Source: Clostridia bacterium (lineage in GTDB: Bacteria > Bacillota > Clostridia > Lachnospirales > Lachnospiraceae). From it: DNA of 64,000 bases. Of the stretch, positions 1 through 7,862 are shown piece by piece. Each line of letters opens with the position of its first letter. Positions within the stretch are counted from its first letter, which is position 1. The stretch lies in the NCBI GenBank assembly GCA_910574475.1, contig CAJTAT010000003.1:124001-188000 (forward strand), read 5' to 3'. Below the pieces are notes generated by a model that saw nothing but the letters and a program-made list of their open reading frames with translations, made no database searches and was not told the origin of the DNA. The translations under genes were made by a program, and so were the position numbers.

Positions 1-572
1 AAAAAATGCATCAGCATATAAGCACACATTAATGACACATGCTCTTCTTGCAGTATTCGGTAGATTTCTCTGCGGTCAGCCAAAACCACCTCAATATCCT
101 CATTTTCTTCCATTTCTTCTTTGGAAATCTTCCCATCAGCCGTTCCATACACAGCTGCGCAAGATTCATCTGTCATACCGATGGTTGTAAAATAAGGGTT
201 GGAATAAATGGGATCTACTTCTATAGGGTGAAAGATCAGTCCTGTCTCCTCACGGAGCTCCCGAATTCCAGCTTCATGAAAGTCTTCCCCATCATCTACC
301 AGACCGGCGGGAAATTCGTAGATATAATCCCCAATGCTATAACGATATTGACGGATGAGGACTACTTTCTCTTTTTTTTCGCCATAAAGGGCATAGATGA
401 CCACACCGTCAGGTTTGTTTATTCCAGTACTTAATTTTAGCTCCTCCACAGTTTTCGCTCTGGAGGATACATGATAAAGATGATGCTTTCCATTTTTATT
501 CAGCACTTCCAGATCAAAAAAATTTAAAAACTGATTCTGTGTAATCTGTTTCACTTTCTGTATCCGTTTCAT
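1..572 (-). CDS. Nudix hydrolase, ADP-ribose pyrophosphatase-like (3' end cut off by window)
   Basis: The reverse-strand frame from the ATG at 570–572 stays open to the window edge, so the C-terminus is missing. It contains a complete Nudix box, PAGLVDDGEDFHEAGI followed by RELREETGL, matching the GX5EX7REUXEEXGU consensus whose glutamates bind the catalytic metal. The preceding PAGL and the upstream VVLIRQYRYSIG segment are typical of ADP-ribose/nucleoside-diphosphate-sugar pyrophosphatases of the NudF group. The likely role is cytoplasmic hydrolysis of ADP-ribose-type compounds (family inference). It is co-directional with the DUF554 gene upstream, about 60 bp away. Confidence 0.85.
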   Translation of the reverse strand, partial: MKRIQKVKQITQNQFLNFFDLEVLNKNGKHHLYHVSSRAKTVEELKLSTGINKPDGVVIYALYGEKKEKVVLIRQYRYSIGDYIYEFPAGLVDDGEDFHEAGIRELREETGLIFHPIEVDPIYSNPYFTTIGMTDESCAAVYGTADGKISKEEMEENEDIEVVLADRREIYRILQEEHVSLMCAYMLMHF

Positions 573-633
573 GTTCGAAACTCCTCTCCTACTCTGCCAT
601 TCATCCATGATTCTGTATCACTCTTACCATTTT

Positions 634-1323
634 CTACATAAATCGACACAAAAGTATGGGCAAAAATACTGCTGGCACTGAATTCATAACACAGATTTTA
701 TATTTAAATATCATATTAATGCCAATTCCAATGATCAAAAGAGAACCCACACAGGTCATCTCATTTATCACAGAGGTGGTGAGAAAAGGTTCTACAAGCT
801 GTGCGCACAGGGCAATGGTCCCCTCATAGACGAGACATAGGATTCCAGAGAAAATAACGCCAAATCCAAGACTCGAGGCTAAGACAATGGCTGCAATTCC
901 GTCAATAAGGGACTTGGCGATTAAAGTACTGTGATCCAGAGAGAGACCACTCTGAAGAGAGCCTACGATTGACATGGCACCTGTACAAAAAAGAAGGCTG
1001 CTGGTGACAAATCCTTCTGCCACTGAGCTGTTGCCACTTTTGCTAGTTCTAAACTTAGACTGAATCCAGGCTCCTAAGCCTTCCAACCTCTGATTGAGAT
1101 CCAGAAATTCTCCTATTACAGTTCCCACAGCCATAGATACAATTGCAATTAATATATTTTCACCCTCAAAGCTCCCACTGATTCCAATATAGATGACACA
1201 GAGTGCCATAGCTTTCATAATGGAATCACCCATTCGCTCTGGCATGCCTTTTTTTAATAAAAGCCCCAGCAGGCTTCCCAGGAATACGGTGATGGCATTG
1301 ATTACTGCGCCTGTCAATATCAT
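634..1323 (-). CDS. DUF554 (YqgA-type) integral membrane protein
   Basis: This 229-residue, strongly hydrophobic protein has about six to seven membrane segments. It shows the family hallmarks: an N-terminal GAVINAITVFLGSLLG, then AVGTVIGEFLDL, a cytoplasmic stretch near residue 90, and FCTGAMSIVGSLQSGL. Proteins of this family have no firmly established function and are only described as putative membrane transporters or channels. The start is preceded by a G-rich ribosome binding site. It lies 20 bp downstream of rsfS, so it may be the distal gene of the housekeeping cluster. Confidence 0.85.
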   Translation of the reverse strand: MILTGAVINAITVFLGSLLGLLLKKGMPERMGDSIMKAMALCVIYIGISGSFEGENILIAIVSMAVGTVIGEFLDLNQRLEGLGAWIQSKFRTSKSGNSSVAEGFVTSSLLFCTGAMSIVGSLQSGLSLDHSTLIAKSLIDGIAAIVLASSLGFGVIFSGILCLVYEGTIALCAQLVEPFLTTSVINEMTCVGSLLIIGIGINMIFKYKICVMNSVPAVFLPILLCRFM

Positions 1324-1343
1324 TTGTACTGTTTTCCCCCCTA

Positions 1344-1703
1344 TTACTCTAAATCATCAAGAGAAATGGAAGTTCCGTCCCGCCAGATGCGCTCCAGATC
1401 ATAGAAGAGCCTGTTCTCCTCATCAAATACATGGATGATAATATCACCATAATCTAAAAGTATCCAGTTGGCCGTGTGATACCCTTCTACTTGTCTGGGC
1501 ACAAAGCCGAGCTTGTGAAGCTCTTCCTGCACATTGTCAACCATAGCCTGAACCTGGTTTTTGTTGGAACCGCTGGCAATTAAAAAGTAATCTGCAAGGA
1601 CACTGATAGTAGAGATATCAAGGATACGGATATCTCTGGCCTTTTTATCATCAAGGGCTTTCCAGGCTGTCTTTGCCATTTGCTTGGATTGCTTTGGTGT
1701 CAT
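1344..1703 (-). CDS. rsfS: Ribosomal silencing factor RsfS
   Basis: This 119-residue protein has the RsfS/Iojap fold signatures: a DIRILDISTISVLADYFLI strand-helix region, then IASGSNKNQVQAMVDNV and GDIIIHVFDEENRLFYDLE near the C-terminus. The family binds ribosomal protein L14 and blocks subunit joining when nutrients run low. It follows yqeK and nadD on the same strand, the standard Firmicutes order nadD–yqeK–rsfS, which supports the call. Length is normal for the family. Confidence 0.95.
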   Translation of the reverse strand: MTPKQSKQMAKTAWKALDDKKARDIRILDISTISVLADYFLIASGSNKNQVQAMVDNVQEELHKLGFVPRQVEGYHTANWILLDYGDIIIHVFDEENRLFYDLERIWRDGTSISLDDLE

Positions 1704-1735
1704 AGTTTTTGTTCTCCTTCTATTAAAAGTGTCTC

Positions 1736-2338
1736 CTAGACCTTCTGCTGCTCTAATTTTTCCCGATAATATTGATAGGCTTTAAGGGTCATCTCATCAA
1801 TTTCTCCTGATTTGCCCCCCAAATACTCTAAAGTGTCAGAAAGAATCCGATACAGAGCCTGGTCTATATCCATAAAGGCCAGCTTCCGTACCTCAGCCAG
1901 ATTATCAGCCTTGTTTCGGCGGGGTTCTATATAGTCAGCTATATAAACAATCTTGTCAAGCAGAGACATATTGGGTTTCCCTGTAGTATGATTTAAAATA
2001 GCGCTGATCACTTCCTTATCTGTGATCCCATATTTGTGCATAGCCAAAAAAGCTCCCAGCTTTGCATGGAGCAAAAAAGGATTCCGACGTTCAATTTCTG
2101 TCATTTGGATATTATGCTTCTCACAAAGCTTCAGCTTTTTTCCATTAGGAATACATTTTGCACAATCATGAAGAAGTCCTGCCAATTGCGCTTTCTGTAT
2201 ATCAAATTCATAGCGCATAGCCAGGGCGGAACACATAAACATGACACCCATGGTATGCTGGTAGCGCCCCTCGTCCATTTCATGCTTAATCTTTTTTTCA
2301 TAAGCTTTCATATCATAATTTTTCATCAGATTCCCCAT
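1736..2338 (-). CDS. yqeK: HD-domain hydrolase YqeK (symmetrical Ap4A hydrolase family)
   Basis: This 200-residue HD-superfamily protein has an HTMGVMFMCSALAMRY helix, the HD motif in LLHDCAKCIP, and downstream HAKLGA and NHTTGKPNMSLLDKIVYIADYIEP, in which further His/Asp ligands lie. YqeK proteins hydrolyse Ap4A to two ADP. The gene starts three bases after the nadD stop codon, implying translational coupling. Met5 could be an alternative start (MKNYDMKAYEKK), but the difference is minor. Confidence 0.93.
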   Translation of the reverse strand: MGNLMKNYDMKAYEKKIKHEMDEGRYQHTMGVMFMCSALAMRYEFDIQKAQLAGLLHDCAKCIPNGKKLKLCEKHNIQMTEIERRNPFLLHAKLGAFLAMHKYGITDKEVISAILNHTTGKPNMSLLDKIVYIADYIEPRRNKADNLAEVRKLAFMDIDQALYRILSDTLEYLGGKSGEIDEMTLKAYQYYREKLEQQKV

Positions 2339-2341
2339 TTC

Positions 2342-2968
2342 CTATTTCTCAGTAATATATAATCCATGTTCCCGAATATAGGCCTCCACAGAGGCAGGCA
2401 CATAGTATCGAATGGTCTGGTTCTTCTGCACCCGCTCTCGTATCATATTAGAAGAAATATCAATATTGGGTGTCTCCAACTGATAGATTCTCGCATCAAA
2501 ATCTTTGATCAGCCGATCCATTTGGTTGCGCAGTTCCATTACTTCCATCCGATCCCTTGTAGCCGCCAGGATGCGGCAACTGTCACAGATACGCTTTGGT
2601 TCTTTCCATGTGCGAAAATGAATAAGAGAATCAGCTCCCAAAATAAAGTAATAATCAGTATCAGGATGCCTTTTAGTCAAAAATTCCAGAGTCTCAAACG
2701 TATAGTGATAATCTTGGGGTGTTTTTTCAAAATCTGATACTTGCAGATGTTCGTTGTCGGCCACTGCCAGCTCAGCCATATGAGTGCGTTGTTCCATTGT
2801 GGCATTTACCTGTCCAGGCTTGTGTGGGGGATTGCCGTTGGGCATAATAAGCACATAATCTAGAGAAAAAGACTCATAAGCATTTTCTGCCAGGATTAAG
2901 TGCCCTGTATGAATGGGATCAAAGGTTCCTCCTAAAATTCCTACTTTCTTTCTTCTCTGCTTCTCCAT
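2342..2968 (-). CDS. nadD: Nicotinate-nucleotide adenylyltransferase
   Basis: The protein (208 residues) begins with GILGGTFDPIHTGHL, the nucleotidyltransferase (T/H)xGH motif. ILGADSLIHFRTWKE and the C-terminal SSNMIRERVQ (ISSTxIR-type) motif follow, all diagnostic of NadD. The enzyme adenylates nicotinate mononucleotide in NAD synthesis in the cytoplasm. It lies between yhbY and yqeK in a tight minus-strand run. Length and motifs are normal. Confidence 0.96.
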   Translation of the reverse strand: MEKQRRKKVGILGGTFDPIHTGHLILAENAYESFSLDYVLIMPNGNPPHKPGQVNATMEQRTHMAELAVADNEHLQVSDFEKTPQDYHYTFETLEFLTKRHPDTDYYFILGADSLIHFRTWKEPKRICDSCRILAATRDRMEVMELRNQMDRLIKDFDARIYQLETPNIDISSNMIRERVQKNQTIRYYVPASVEAYIREHGLYITEK

Positions 2969-2983
2969 TCCCTCTACCTCAGA

Positions 2984-3280
2984 CTATTTTGGCAGTAAGA
3001 TCTTTTTGACTCTGTCTTCCTTACCCTCTTTATAGAGAACAATCTTTTTCCCTATTACTTGTACGACTTGAGAATGAGTACGCTCAGCAATCATTTCAGC
3101 AATCTGTTTTGGATCATCTACACAGTTCTGCAAAACACTAATTTTAATTAATTCTCTGGCCACCAACGCCTCATCAATCGCTGTAATTAATTCTGGGGTC
3201 ACAGAAGATTTCCCCACTTGAAAGATGGGATCCATAGTCATGGCAAGGCTTTTTAGGTATGCTCGCTGTTTACTTGTCAT
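2984..3280 (-). CDS. yhbY: YhbY/CRS1-type RNA-binding protein
   Basis: I start this at an internal ATG giving 98 residues (MTSKQRAYLKSLA…). It is preceded by AGGAGAAC at the right distance, and the upstream extension would only overlap obgE without homology. The sequence shows the CRM fold: QVGKSSVTPELITAIDEAL, ELIKISVLQN and a GKKIVLYKE strand. YhbY-like proteins associate with pre-50S ribosomes. It lies 10 bp downstream of obgE, which fits a ribosome-assembly role. Confidence 0.92.
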   Translation of the reverse strand: MTSKQRAYLKSLAMTMDPIFQVGKSSVTPELITAIDEALVARELIKISVLQNCVDDPKQIAEMIAERTHSQVVQVIGKKIVLYKEGKEDRVKKILLPK

Positions 3281-3290
3281 AATTGTTCTC

Positions 3291-4583
3291 CTATCGGAAG
3301 TATTCAAAGGCAAGGCCATACATGCGGACTGTATCGCCCTCCTGGATGCCTGCTTCTTCCAGCTCATCTAAAATTCCAGTATCTTTTAAGAACTTCTGAA
3401 AGAAAGCAAAGCCTTTTTCTGAATCCAGATTCGTATATCCCAACATTTTTTCAATCTTGGGGCCTTCTACAAGGTAGACACCTTCCTCTTCTGTGGATTT
3501 CTCCACAGTATAGGGAAGATTCTCATATACCATTTCTTCCTCTGGAAAATACTCTTGCTGAAATATAATGGGCTCCTGACTGGTAGTGTCCAAAAGTTCT
3601 CTTGTATATTGTAAAAGCTCTTTTAATCCCGTACCTGAGACTGCGGAAATTGGAAAGACCCGAATTCCCTGAGGCTCAAACTCTTCTCTCAGACGCTGGA
3701 CTGGAGATTCCCTGTCCTCCTCAAAGATGGCATCCACCTTATTGGCCGCAATGACCTGGGGCCGTAAGGCTATCTCCTGATTGTATGCCTTTAATTCCTG
3801 GTTGATGGCATAGACGTCTGCCACTGGATCCCGTCCCTCTGTGGATGCAGCATCCACCATATGAATGATGGCTCTGGTACGCTCAATATGGCGCAAAAAC
3901 TCATGGCCCAGACCAACACCCTCTGAGGCTCCCTCAATAAGTCCTGGAATGTCTGCCAGAACAAAGCCACCGCCCTCCAGATCCACCACACCTAAGTTGG
4001 GGTTTAAGGTTGTAAAATGATAATTGGCTATTTTAGGTTTCGCATTGGTGACTCGGGATAGAAGAGTTGATTTTCCCACATTGGGGAAGCCCACCAGTCC
4101 TACATCTGCAATCACCTTCAGCTCCAACATAACTTCCAACTCCTGAGCTGGCTGCCCTGGCTGGGCATACTTGGGCACCTGCATGGTGGAAGTGGCAAAA
4201 TGCTGATTGCCTGCACCTCCACGGCCCCCTTTCAGAATTACCTGACGGTTATTACCGCCAGACATATCTGCGATCACCTTTCCACTCTCAGCTTCTTTGA
4301 TCACAGTACCTTCTGGAACCTTTAATATGATATCACTACCATTTTTCCCATGGCAGCGCCTTTTCCCACCCTCTTCTCCATCCTGGGCCTTGTATTTGCG
4401 CTTATGACGGTATTCAGACAGGGTATTCAATCCCTCGTCCACTTCAAAAATCACATCGCCGCCCTGACCGCCGTCACCGCCGTCTGGACCACCGTTGGGA
4501 ACATAGAGCTCTCTGCGAAAGCTTACATGCCCGTCACCGCCCTTTCCAGAACGGATCCATATTTTTGCTCTGTCTGCAAACAT
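3291..4583 (-). CDS. obgE: GTPase Obg/CgtA
   Basis: This 430-residue protein has all three Obg domains. The N-terminal glycine-rich Obg fold spans about residues 1–158 (GGPDGGDGGQGGDV repeats). The G domain carries the P-loop GFPNVGKST at 165–173, DIPGLIEG (G3) and NKVD (G4). A C-terminal OCT domain from about residue 350 ends in RMYGLAFEYFR. The family is essential for 50S maturation and links to stringent control. The start is supported by AGGAGCACATT before ATG. A strong hairpin lies just upstream of this ribosome binding site. Confidence 0.97.
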   Translation of the reverse strand: MFADRAKIWIRSGKGGDGHVSFRRELYVPNGGPDGGDGGQGGDVIFEVDEGLNTLSEYRHKRKYKAQDGEEGGKRRCHGKNGSDIILKVPEGTVIKEAESGKVIADMSGGNNRQVILKGGRGGAGNQHFATSTMQVPKYAQPGQPAQELEVMLELKVIADVGLVGFPNVGKSTLLSRVTNAKPKIANYHFTTLNPNLGVVDLEGGGFVLADIPGLIEGASEGVGLGHEFLRHIERTRAIIHMVDAASTEGRDPVADVYAINQELKAYNQEIALRPQVIAANKVDAIFEEDRESPVQRLREEFEPQGIRVFPISAVSGTGLKELLQYTRELLDTTSQEPIIFQQEYFPEEEMVYENLPYTVEKSTEEEGVYLVEGPKIEKMLGYTNLDSEKGFAFFQKFLKDTGILDELEEAGIQEGDTVRMYGLAFEYFR

Positions 4584-4599
4584 AATGTGCTCCTATGAA

Positions 4600-4625
4600 C
4601 GAGTAGGGATGATTTTCCCTACTCG
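4600..4625 (-). repeat. Perfect 10-bp inverted repeat in the obgE leader
   Basis: CGAGTAGGGA and TCCCTACTCG form a perfect 10-bp stem with a six-base loop. The hairpin would sit in the mRNA immediately 5' of the obgE ribosome binding site. It has no following T-run, so it is not a simple terminator. It could act as a translation-control or RNA-stability element; this is inference only. Confidence 0.6.
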
Positions 4626-4680
4626 CCGCTCTGGACGCATGTTGCGGTAGCAACTAACTTCCATTTGCGCCCCTATGCAT

Positions 4681-4711
4681 AAAAAGGCTTCAAATCTACC
4701 GACTTGAAGCC
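4681..4711 (-). terminator. Rho-independent terminator after rpmA
   Basis: On the minus strand GGCTTCAA–9 nt–TTGAAGCC is followed directly by TTTTT, a perfect 8-bp stem with a U-tract. It lies 10 bp beyond the rpmA stop, so it would end or attenuate the rplU–prp–rpmA transcript before obgE. Confidence 0.9.
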
Positions 4712-4720
4712 TCATTCAAA

Positions 4721-5008
4721 CTATTCTGCTGCTACTGGAACGATAGAAACCTGTTTCTTATCTCTTCCTTTTCTTTCAAATCTGACAATGCCGTCTGTCA
4801 ATGCAAACAAAGTATCGTCTCCACCGCGGCCTACATTCACACCTGGATGAATCTTAGTTCCACGCTGTCTGTAAAGAATATTTCCAGCCTTCACGAATTG
4901 TCCGTCAGCTCTCTTTGCTCCCAATCTTTTTGATTCGGAATCTCTACCATTTTTGGTAGAACCAACACCCTTTTTATGGGCAAAAATCTGAAGGTTCATC
5001 TGTATCAT
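4721..5008 (-). CDS. rpmA: 50S ribosomal protein L27 with cleavable N-terminal prepeptide
   Basis: This 95-residue protein carries the L27 core [17 protein letters not shown] and [15 protein letters not shown]. The N-terminus reads [14 protein letters not shown], matching the Firmicutes L27 extension (NLQ-[FI]-F-A) that the Prp protease removes so that mature L27 can reach the peptidyl-transferase centre. The protease gene lies directly upstream. These facts are seen; cleavage just before the Ala is inferred from staphylococcal L27. Confidence 0.97.
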   Translation of the reverse strand: MIQMNLQIFAHKKGVGSTKNGRDSESKRLGAKRADGQFVKAGNILYRQRGTKIHPGVNVGRGGDDTLFALTDGIVRFERKGRDKKQVSIVPVAAE

Positions 5009-5011
5009 GGT

Positions 5012-5338
5012 CTATACCTCCTTGAATATAATCCTGATATATTGTTTCCCATAGTTGTTTTGAATATCTGTTAGCCCAAGTACCATGGAATCAATCAAAA
5101 GACTTGCTCTCTCAGACAAAGGTTCTGGAAAACTGCATGTGAGGAATCCATTTTTTTCTTCCCCTGAAAATGCATCCTCCGTAAAAGCCTCCAGAGAGTT
5201 CACCGTATTCACAGTAAGAACACTCACTGCAGCGCAGATGATATCAAAACCATCCTCTGCATAGCCTGCATGTCCCTCCACCGAAAACTTTGCAAATTGA
5301 TTGGAATTTTTATGTTTATATAGGGTAACTGTTATCAT
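5012..5338 (-). CDS. prp: Ribosomal-processing cysteine protease Prp
   Basis: This 108-residue DUF464/YsxB-type protein has the catalytic pair in EGHAGYAEDGFDIICAAVS: His23 and Cys35, spaced as in characterised Prp proteins. Prp cleaves the N-terminal extension of L27. The gene sits between rplU and rpmA, the conserved Firmicutes arrangement, and ends three bases before rpmA starts. Substrate, enzyme and genomic order are therefore all consistent. Confidence 0.95.
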   Translation of the reverse strand: MITVTLYKHKNSNQFAKFSVEGHAGYAEDGFDIICAAVSVLTVNTVNSLEAFTEDAFSGEEKNGFLTCSFPEPLSERASLLIDSMVLGLTDIQNNYGKQYIRIIFKEV

Positions 5339-5386
5339 AACAACTCATTTTGCTACTTGGTCTCAGTATTTTTTCATTGCAAATTT

Positions 5387-5695
5387 TTATACAGAGATCT
5401 TTTCGATCTTCACTTGTGTATACTGCTGTCTGTGGCCGTTTTTCTTGTGATATCCAGATTTTCTCTTGTACTTGTAAACGATAACCTTCTTGCCTTTTCC
5501 GTCACCGATCACTGATGCAGTCACAGTTGCTCCGGCTACGGTCGGATTTCCAACTGTAAGTGTGTCTCCGCCAACAGCAAGAACCTGGTCGAACTGATAC
5601 TGTGCACCAGCCTCTGCACCGAGCTTTTCCACCTTGATAACATCGCCTTCAGATACTTTGTACTGTTTACCACCTGTTGCAATAATTGCGTACAT
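5387..5695 (-). CDS. rplU: 50S ribosomal protein L21
   Basis: I begin the 102-residue protein at [14 protein letters not shown], preceded by GGAGGTGCCAT; the longer upstream frame is untranslated leader. Features are the N-terminal [11 protein letters not shown] and the C-terminal [19 protein letters not shown] rRNA-binding segment. It is the first gene of the rplU–prp–rpmA operon and has a clear sigma-A promoter and a leader of roughly 80 bases. Confidence 0.97.
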   Translation of the reverse strand: MYAIIATGGKQYKVSEGDVIKVEKLGAEAGAQYQFDQVLAVGGDTLTVGNPTVAGATVTASVIGDGKGKKVIVYKYKRKSGYHKKNGHRQQYTQVKIEKISV

Positions 5696-5776
5696 ATGGC
5701 ACCTCCTATTATCATTACTCGCCAACTTCGGTGATGTGTCTAAAAACCACATACTTATACCCCATTGTGCGGCATC
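5696..5776 (-). promoter_or_regulatory. Possible L21 autoregulatory leader
   Basis: About 80 transcribed bases lie between the promoter and the rplU start. Firmicutes L21 operons commonly carry a structured leader here, so this is a candidate by position and length. I could not confirm the consensus secondary structure by eye. Confidence 0.35.
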
Positions 5777-5782
5777 TTTCAT

Positions 5783-5811
5783 ATAGTAGCATGCATGGAA
5801 GGAAAAGTCAA
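5783..5811 (-). promoter_or_regulatory. Sigma-A promoter for rplU operon
   Basis: On the minus strand TTGACT and TACTAT are separated by 17 bp, upstream of the L21 leader. It is back-to-back with the ABC-F promoter on the other strand, with only 7 bp between the two -35 boxes. Confidence 0.85.
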
Positions 5812-5818
5812 GGATTTA

Positions 5819-5846
5819 TTGACTTTTGCCGCGTTTTCGTTATAAT
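5819..5846 (+). promoter_or_regulatory. Sigma-A promoter for the ABC-F gene
   Basis: TTGACT and TATAAT are 16 bp apart on the plus strand. The predicted transcript begins close to base 5853 and therefore opens with the long inverted repeat described next. Confidence 0.8.
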
Positions 5847-5849
5847 ATA

Positions 5850-5894
5850 GTAACAGTTCAGGCGAACAGGAAGATACCCCATCTGAACTGTTAC
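5850..5894 (+). repeat. 12-bp perfect inverted repeat in the ABC-F 5' leader
   Basis: GTAACAGTTCAG and CTGAACTGTTAC pair perfectly around a 21-base loop, at the very start of the predicted ABC-F mRNA. There is no U-run after it, so it is not a simple terminator. It may stabilise or regulate the leader. Confidence 0.7.
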
Positions 5895-5930
5895 ATCGTA
5901 TATGAGATACTACAAAAAGAAGAGGTTATT

Positions 5931-7862
5931 ATGATACTAGCATGTCAAAACATCCATAAATCATTCGGAACAGATGTCATCCTAAAGGATGCTTCTTTTC
6001 ATATAGAAGAACGAGAAAAAGCAGCCATTGTGGGAATCAATGGGGCCGGCAAATCTACCCTGCTCAAAATCATTGTCCATGAACTTGACGCAGATTCCGG
6101 GGAAGTAGTCCTGGCAAAGGGACGGACTCTCGGATATCTGGCACAGCATCAGGACCTGGAAAGTGATCGTACTATTTACCAGGAATTATTAGAGGTCAAA
6201 AGGGACGTGATTGACCTGGAGAAAAATATCCGGGCTCTGGAGCAGAAAATGAAAGGCTTAAAGGAGGATGACCTGGAGGCAGCTTTGAATACGTATACCC
6301 GCCTCAATCACGAATTCGAACAAAAAAACGGCTATGCCTATCAAAGTGAAGTGACAGGCGTCCTCAAAGGCCTTGGCTTTTCAGAGGAAGAATTTGAAAA
6401 GCCAGTAAATACCTTATCTGGTGGGCAGAAGACGCGGGTATCTTTAGGAAAGCTCCTCCTCTCCCGCCCAGACGTTATTCTTCTGGACGAGCCTACCAAC
6501 CACCTGGATATGGCTTCGATTACCTGGCTGGAAACCTTCTTATTAAATATAGACGCCTCTGTTATTATTGTAGCCCATGATCGATATTTTCTCAACCGGG
6601 TTGTCACAAAAATTGTGGAGATAGACAATAGCCAGGTCACGACTTTTCTTGGTAGCTATTCTGACTATGCAGCCAAGAAAGCTCAGCTTCGTGAAGCCCA
6701 GATGAGCGCCTGGCTCAACCAGCAAAAAATCATCAAACATCAGGAAGAAGTCATTGCAAAACTAAAATCCTTTAATCGGGAGAAAAGTATCCGGCGTGCA
6801 GAGAGTCGGGAAAAGCTGCTGGATAAAATGGAAGTCCTTGATAAACCCACTCAGGTAAAATCTGAGATGAATATTCGTCTGGAACCTGAGATTGTAAGCG
6901 GCAACGATGTGCTGTCCGTGGAAGGCCTGTCAAAAGCATTTGGTTCCCTCTCCCTTTTTATGGATTTAAGCTTTAACATAAAGCGGGGAGAGCGGGTGGC
7001 TTTGATTGGCAACAACGGAACAGGGAAGACTACCATCTTAAAGATCTTAAATGGTCTTTTGGATGCAGATGACGGTTCTTTTCGTCTGGGCTCGAAGGTC
7101 AGGATTGGCTACTATGATCAGGAGCACCATGTGCTCCATATGGAAAAGACTTTGTTTGAGGAGATCTCTGACACCTATCCCAATCTGGACAACACAAAGA
7201 TCCGCAATACACTGGCTGCGTTCCTGTTTACTGGGGATGATGTATTTAAGAGAATTTCTGACTTGAGTGGCGGGGAGCGCGGACGAGTATCATTGGCAAA
7301 GCTGATGCTCTCTGAAGCTAACTTTCTCATTCTGGATGAGCCCACCAATCATCTGGATATTATCTCCAAAGAGATTTTAGAGCAAGCACTCAATCACTAT
7401 ACAGGTACTGTACTCTATGTGTCCCATGATAGATATTTTATCAATACCACAGCTACGCGGATTCTGGATTTGACGGAGAAAACTCTTGTAAATTATATTG
7501 GTAACTATGACTACTATCTGGAAAAACGGGAAGAGCTGGCTTTGAAATCTTCTGCTCTTCTAGTCTCTGGCCACCCAGCCACTTCTGCCTTGATAAAAGA
7601 AGAGGTGGTTTCCGAGGGTAAGCTGGACTGGAAGCAACAAAAAGAAGAACAGGCCAAAGTTCGAAAGCGGGAAAATGATTTAAAAAAGACGGAAGCTGAA
7701 ATCTTTGACCTGGAAACCCGGGATGGTCAGATTGATGACCTTCTCGTCCAAGAAGAAATCTATACAAATCCAGCCGAATGTCTGAAGCTGCAAAAGGAGA
7801 AGGAAACTATCTCCCAGCGTCTAGAACAACTTTATGAAATGTGGGAAGCACTGGCTCAATGA
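5931..7862 (+). CDS. ABC-F family ATPase (YdiF-like), translation-associated
   Basis: I use the ATG at 5931 (643 residues), where MILACQNIHKSFG matches family N-termini; the longer frame lacks homology. It has two ABC domains without membrane segments: Walker A GINGAGKST (35–43), LSGGQKTRV and LLDEPTNHLD; then GNNGTGKTT, LSGGERGRV and ILDEPTNHLD. A charged inter-domain linker (P-site tRNA interaction motif region) separates them, and a C-terminal coiled coil follows from about residue 560. ABC-F proteins act on ribosomes; some resolve stalling and others protect from antibiotics. The overall look is closest to housekeeping YdiF types rather than resistance factors, but this is not certain. 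It overlaps the convergent SGNH gene by 7 bp. Confidence 0.88.
   Translation: MILACQNIHKSFGTDVILKDASFHIEEREKAAIVGINGAGKSTLLKIIVHELDADSGEVVLAKGRTLGYLAQHQDLESDRTIYQELLEVKRDVIDLEKNIRALEQKMKGLKEDDLEAALNTYTRLNHEFEQKNGYAYQSEVTGVLKGLGFSEEEFEKPVNTLSGGQKTRVSLGKLLLSRPDVILLDEPTNHLDMASITWLETFLLNIDASVIIVAHDRYFLNRVVTKIVEIDNSQVTTFLGSYSDYAAKKAQLREAQMSAWLNQQKIIKHQEEVIAKLKSFNREKSIRRAESREKLLDKMEVLDKPTQVKSEMNIRLEPEIVSGNDVLSVEGLSKAFGSLSLFMDLSFNIKRGERVALIGNNGTGKTTILKILNGLLDADDGSFRLGSKVRIGYYDQEHHVLHMEKTLFEEISDTYPNLDNTKIRNTLAAFLFTGDDVFKRISDLSGGERGRVSLAKLMLSEANFLILDEPTNHLDIISKEILEQALNHYTGTVLYVSHDRYFINTTATRILDLTEKTLVNYIGNYDYYLEKREELALKSSALLVSGHPATSALIKEEVVSEGKLDWKQQKEEQAKVRKRENDLKKTEAEIFDLETRDGQIDDLLVQEEIYTNPAECLKLQKEKETISQRLEQLYEMWEALAQ

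Noticed and set aside
39-434. Plus-strand open frame at the window start
   Set aside because: It is antisense to the Nudix gene, whose catalytic motif is on the other strand.
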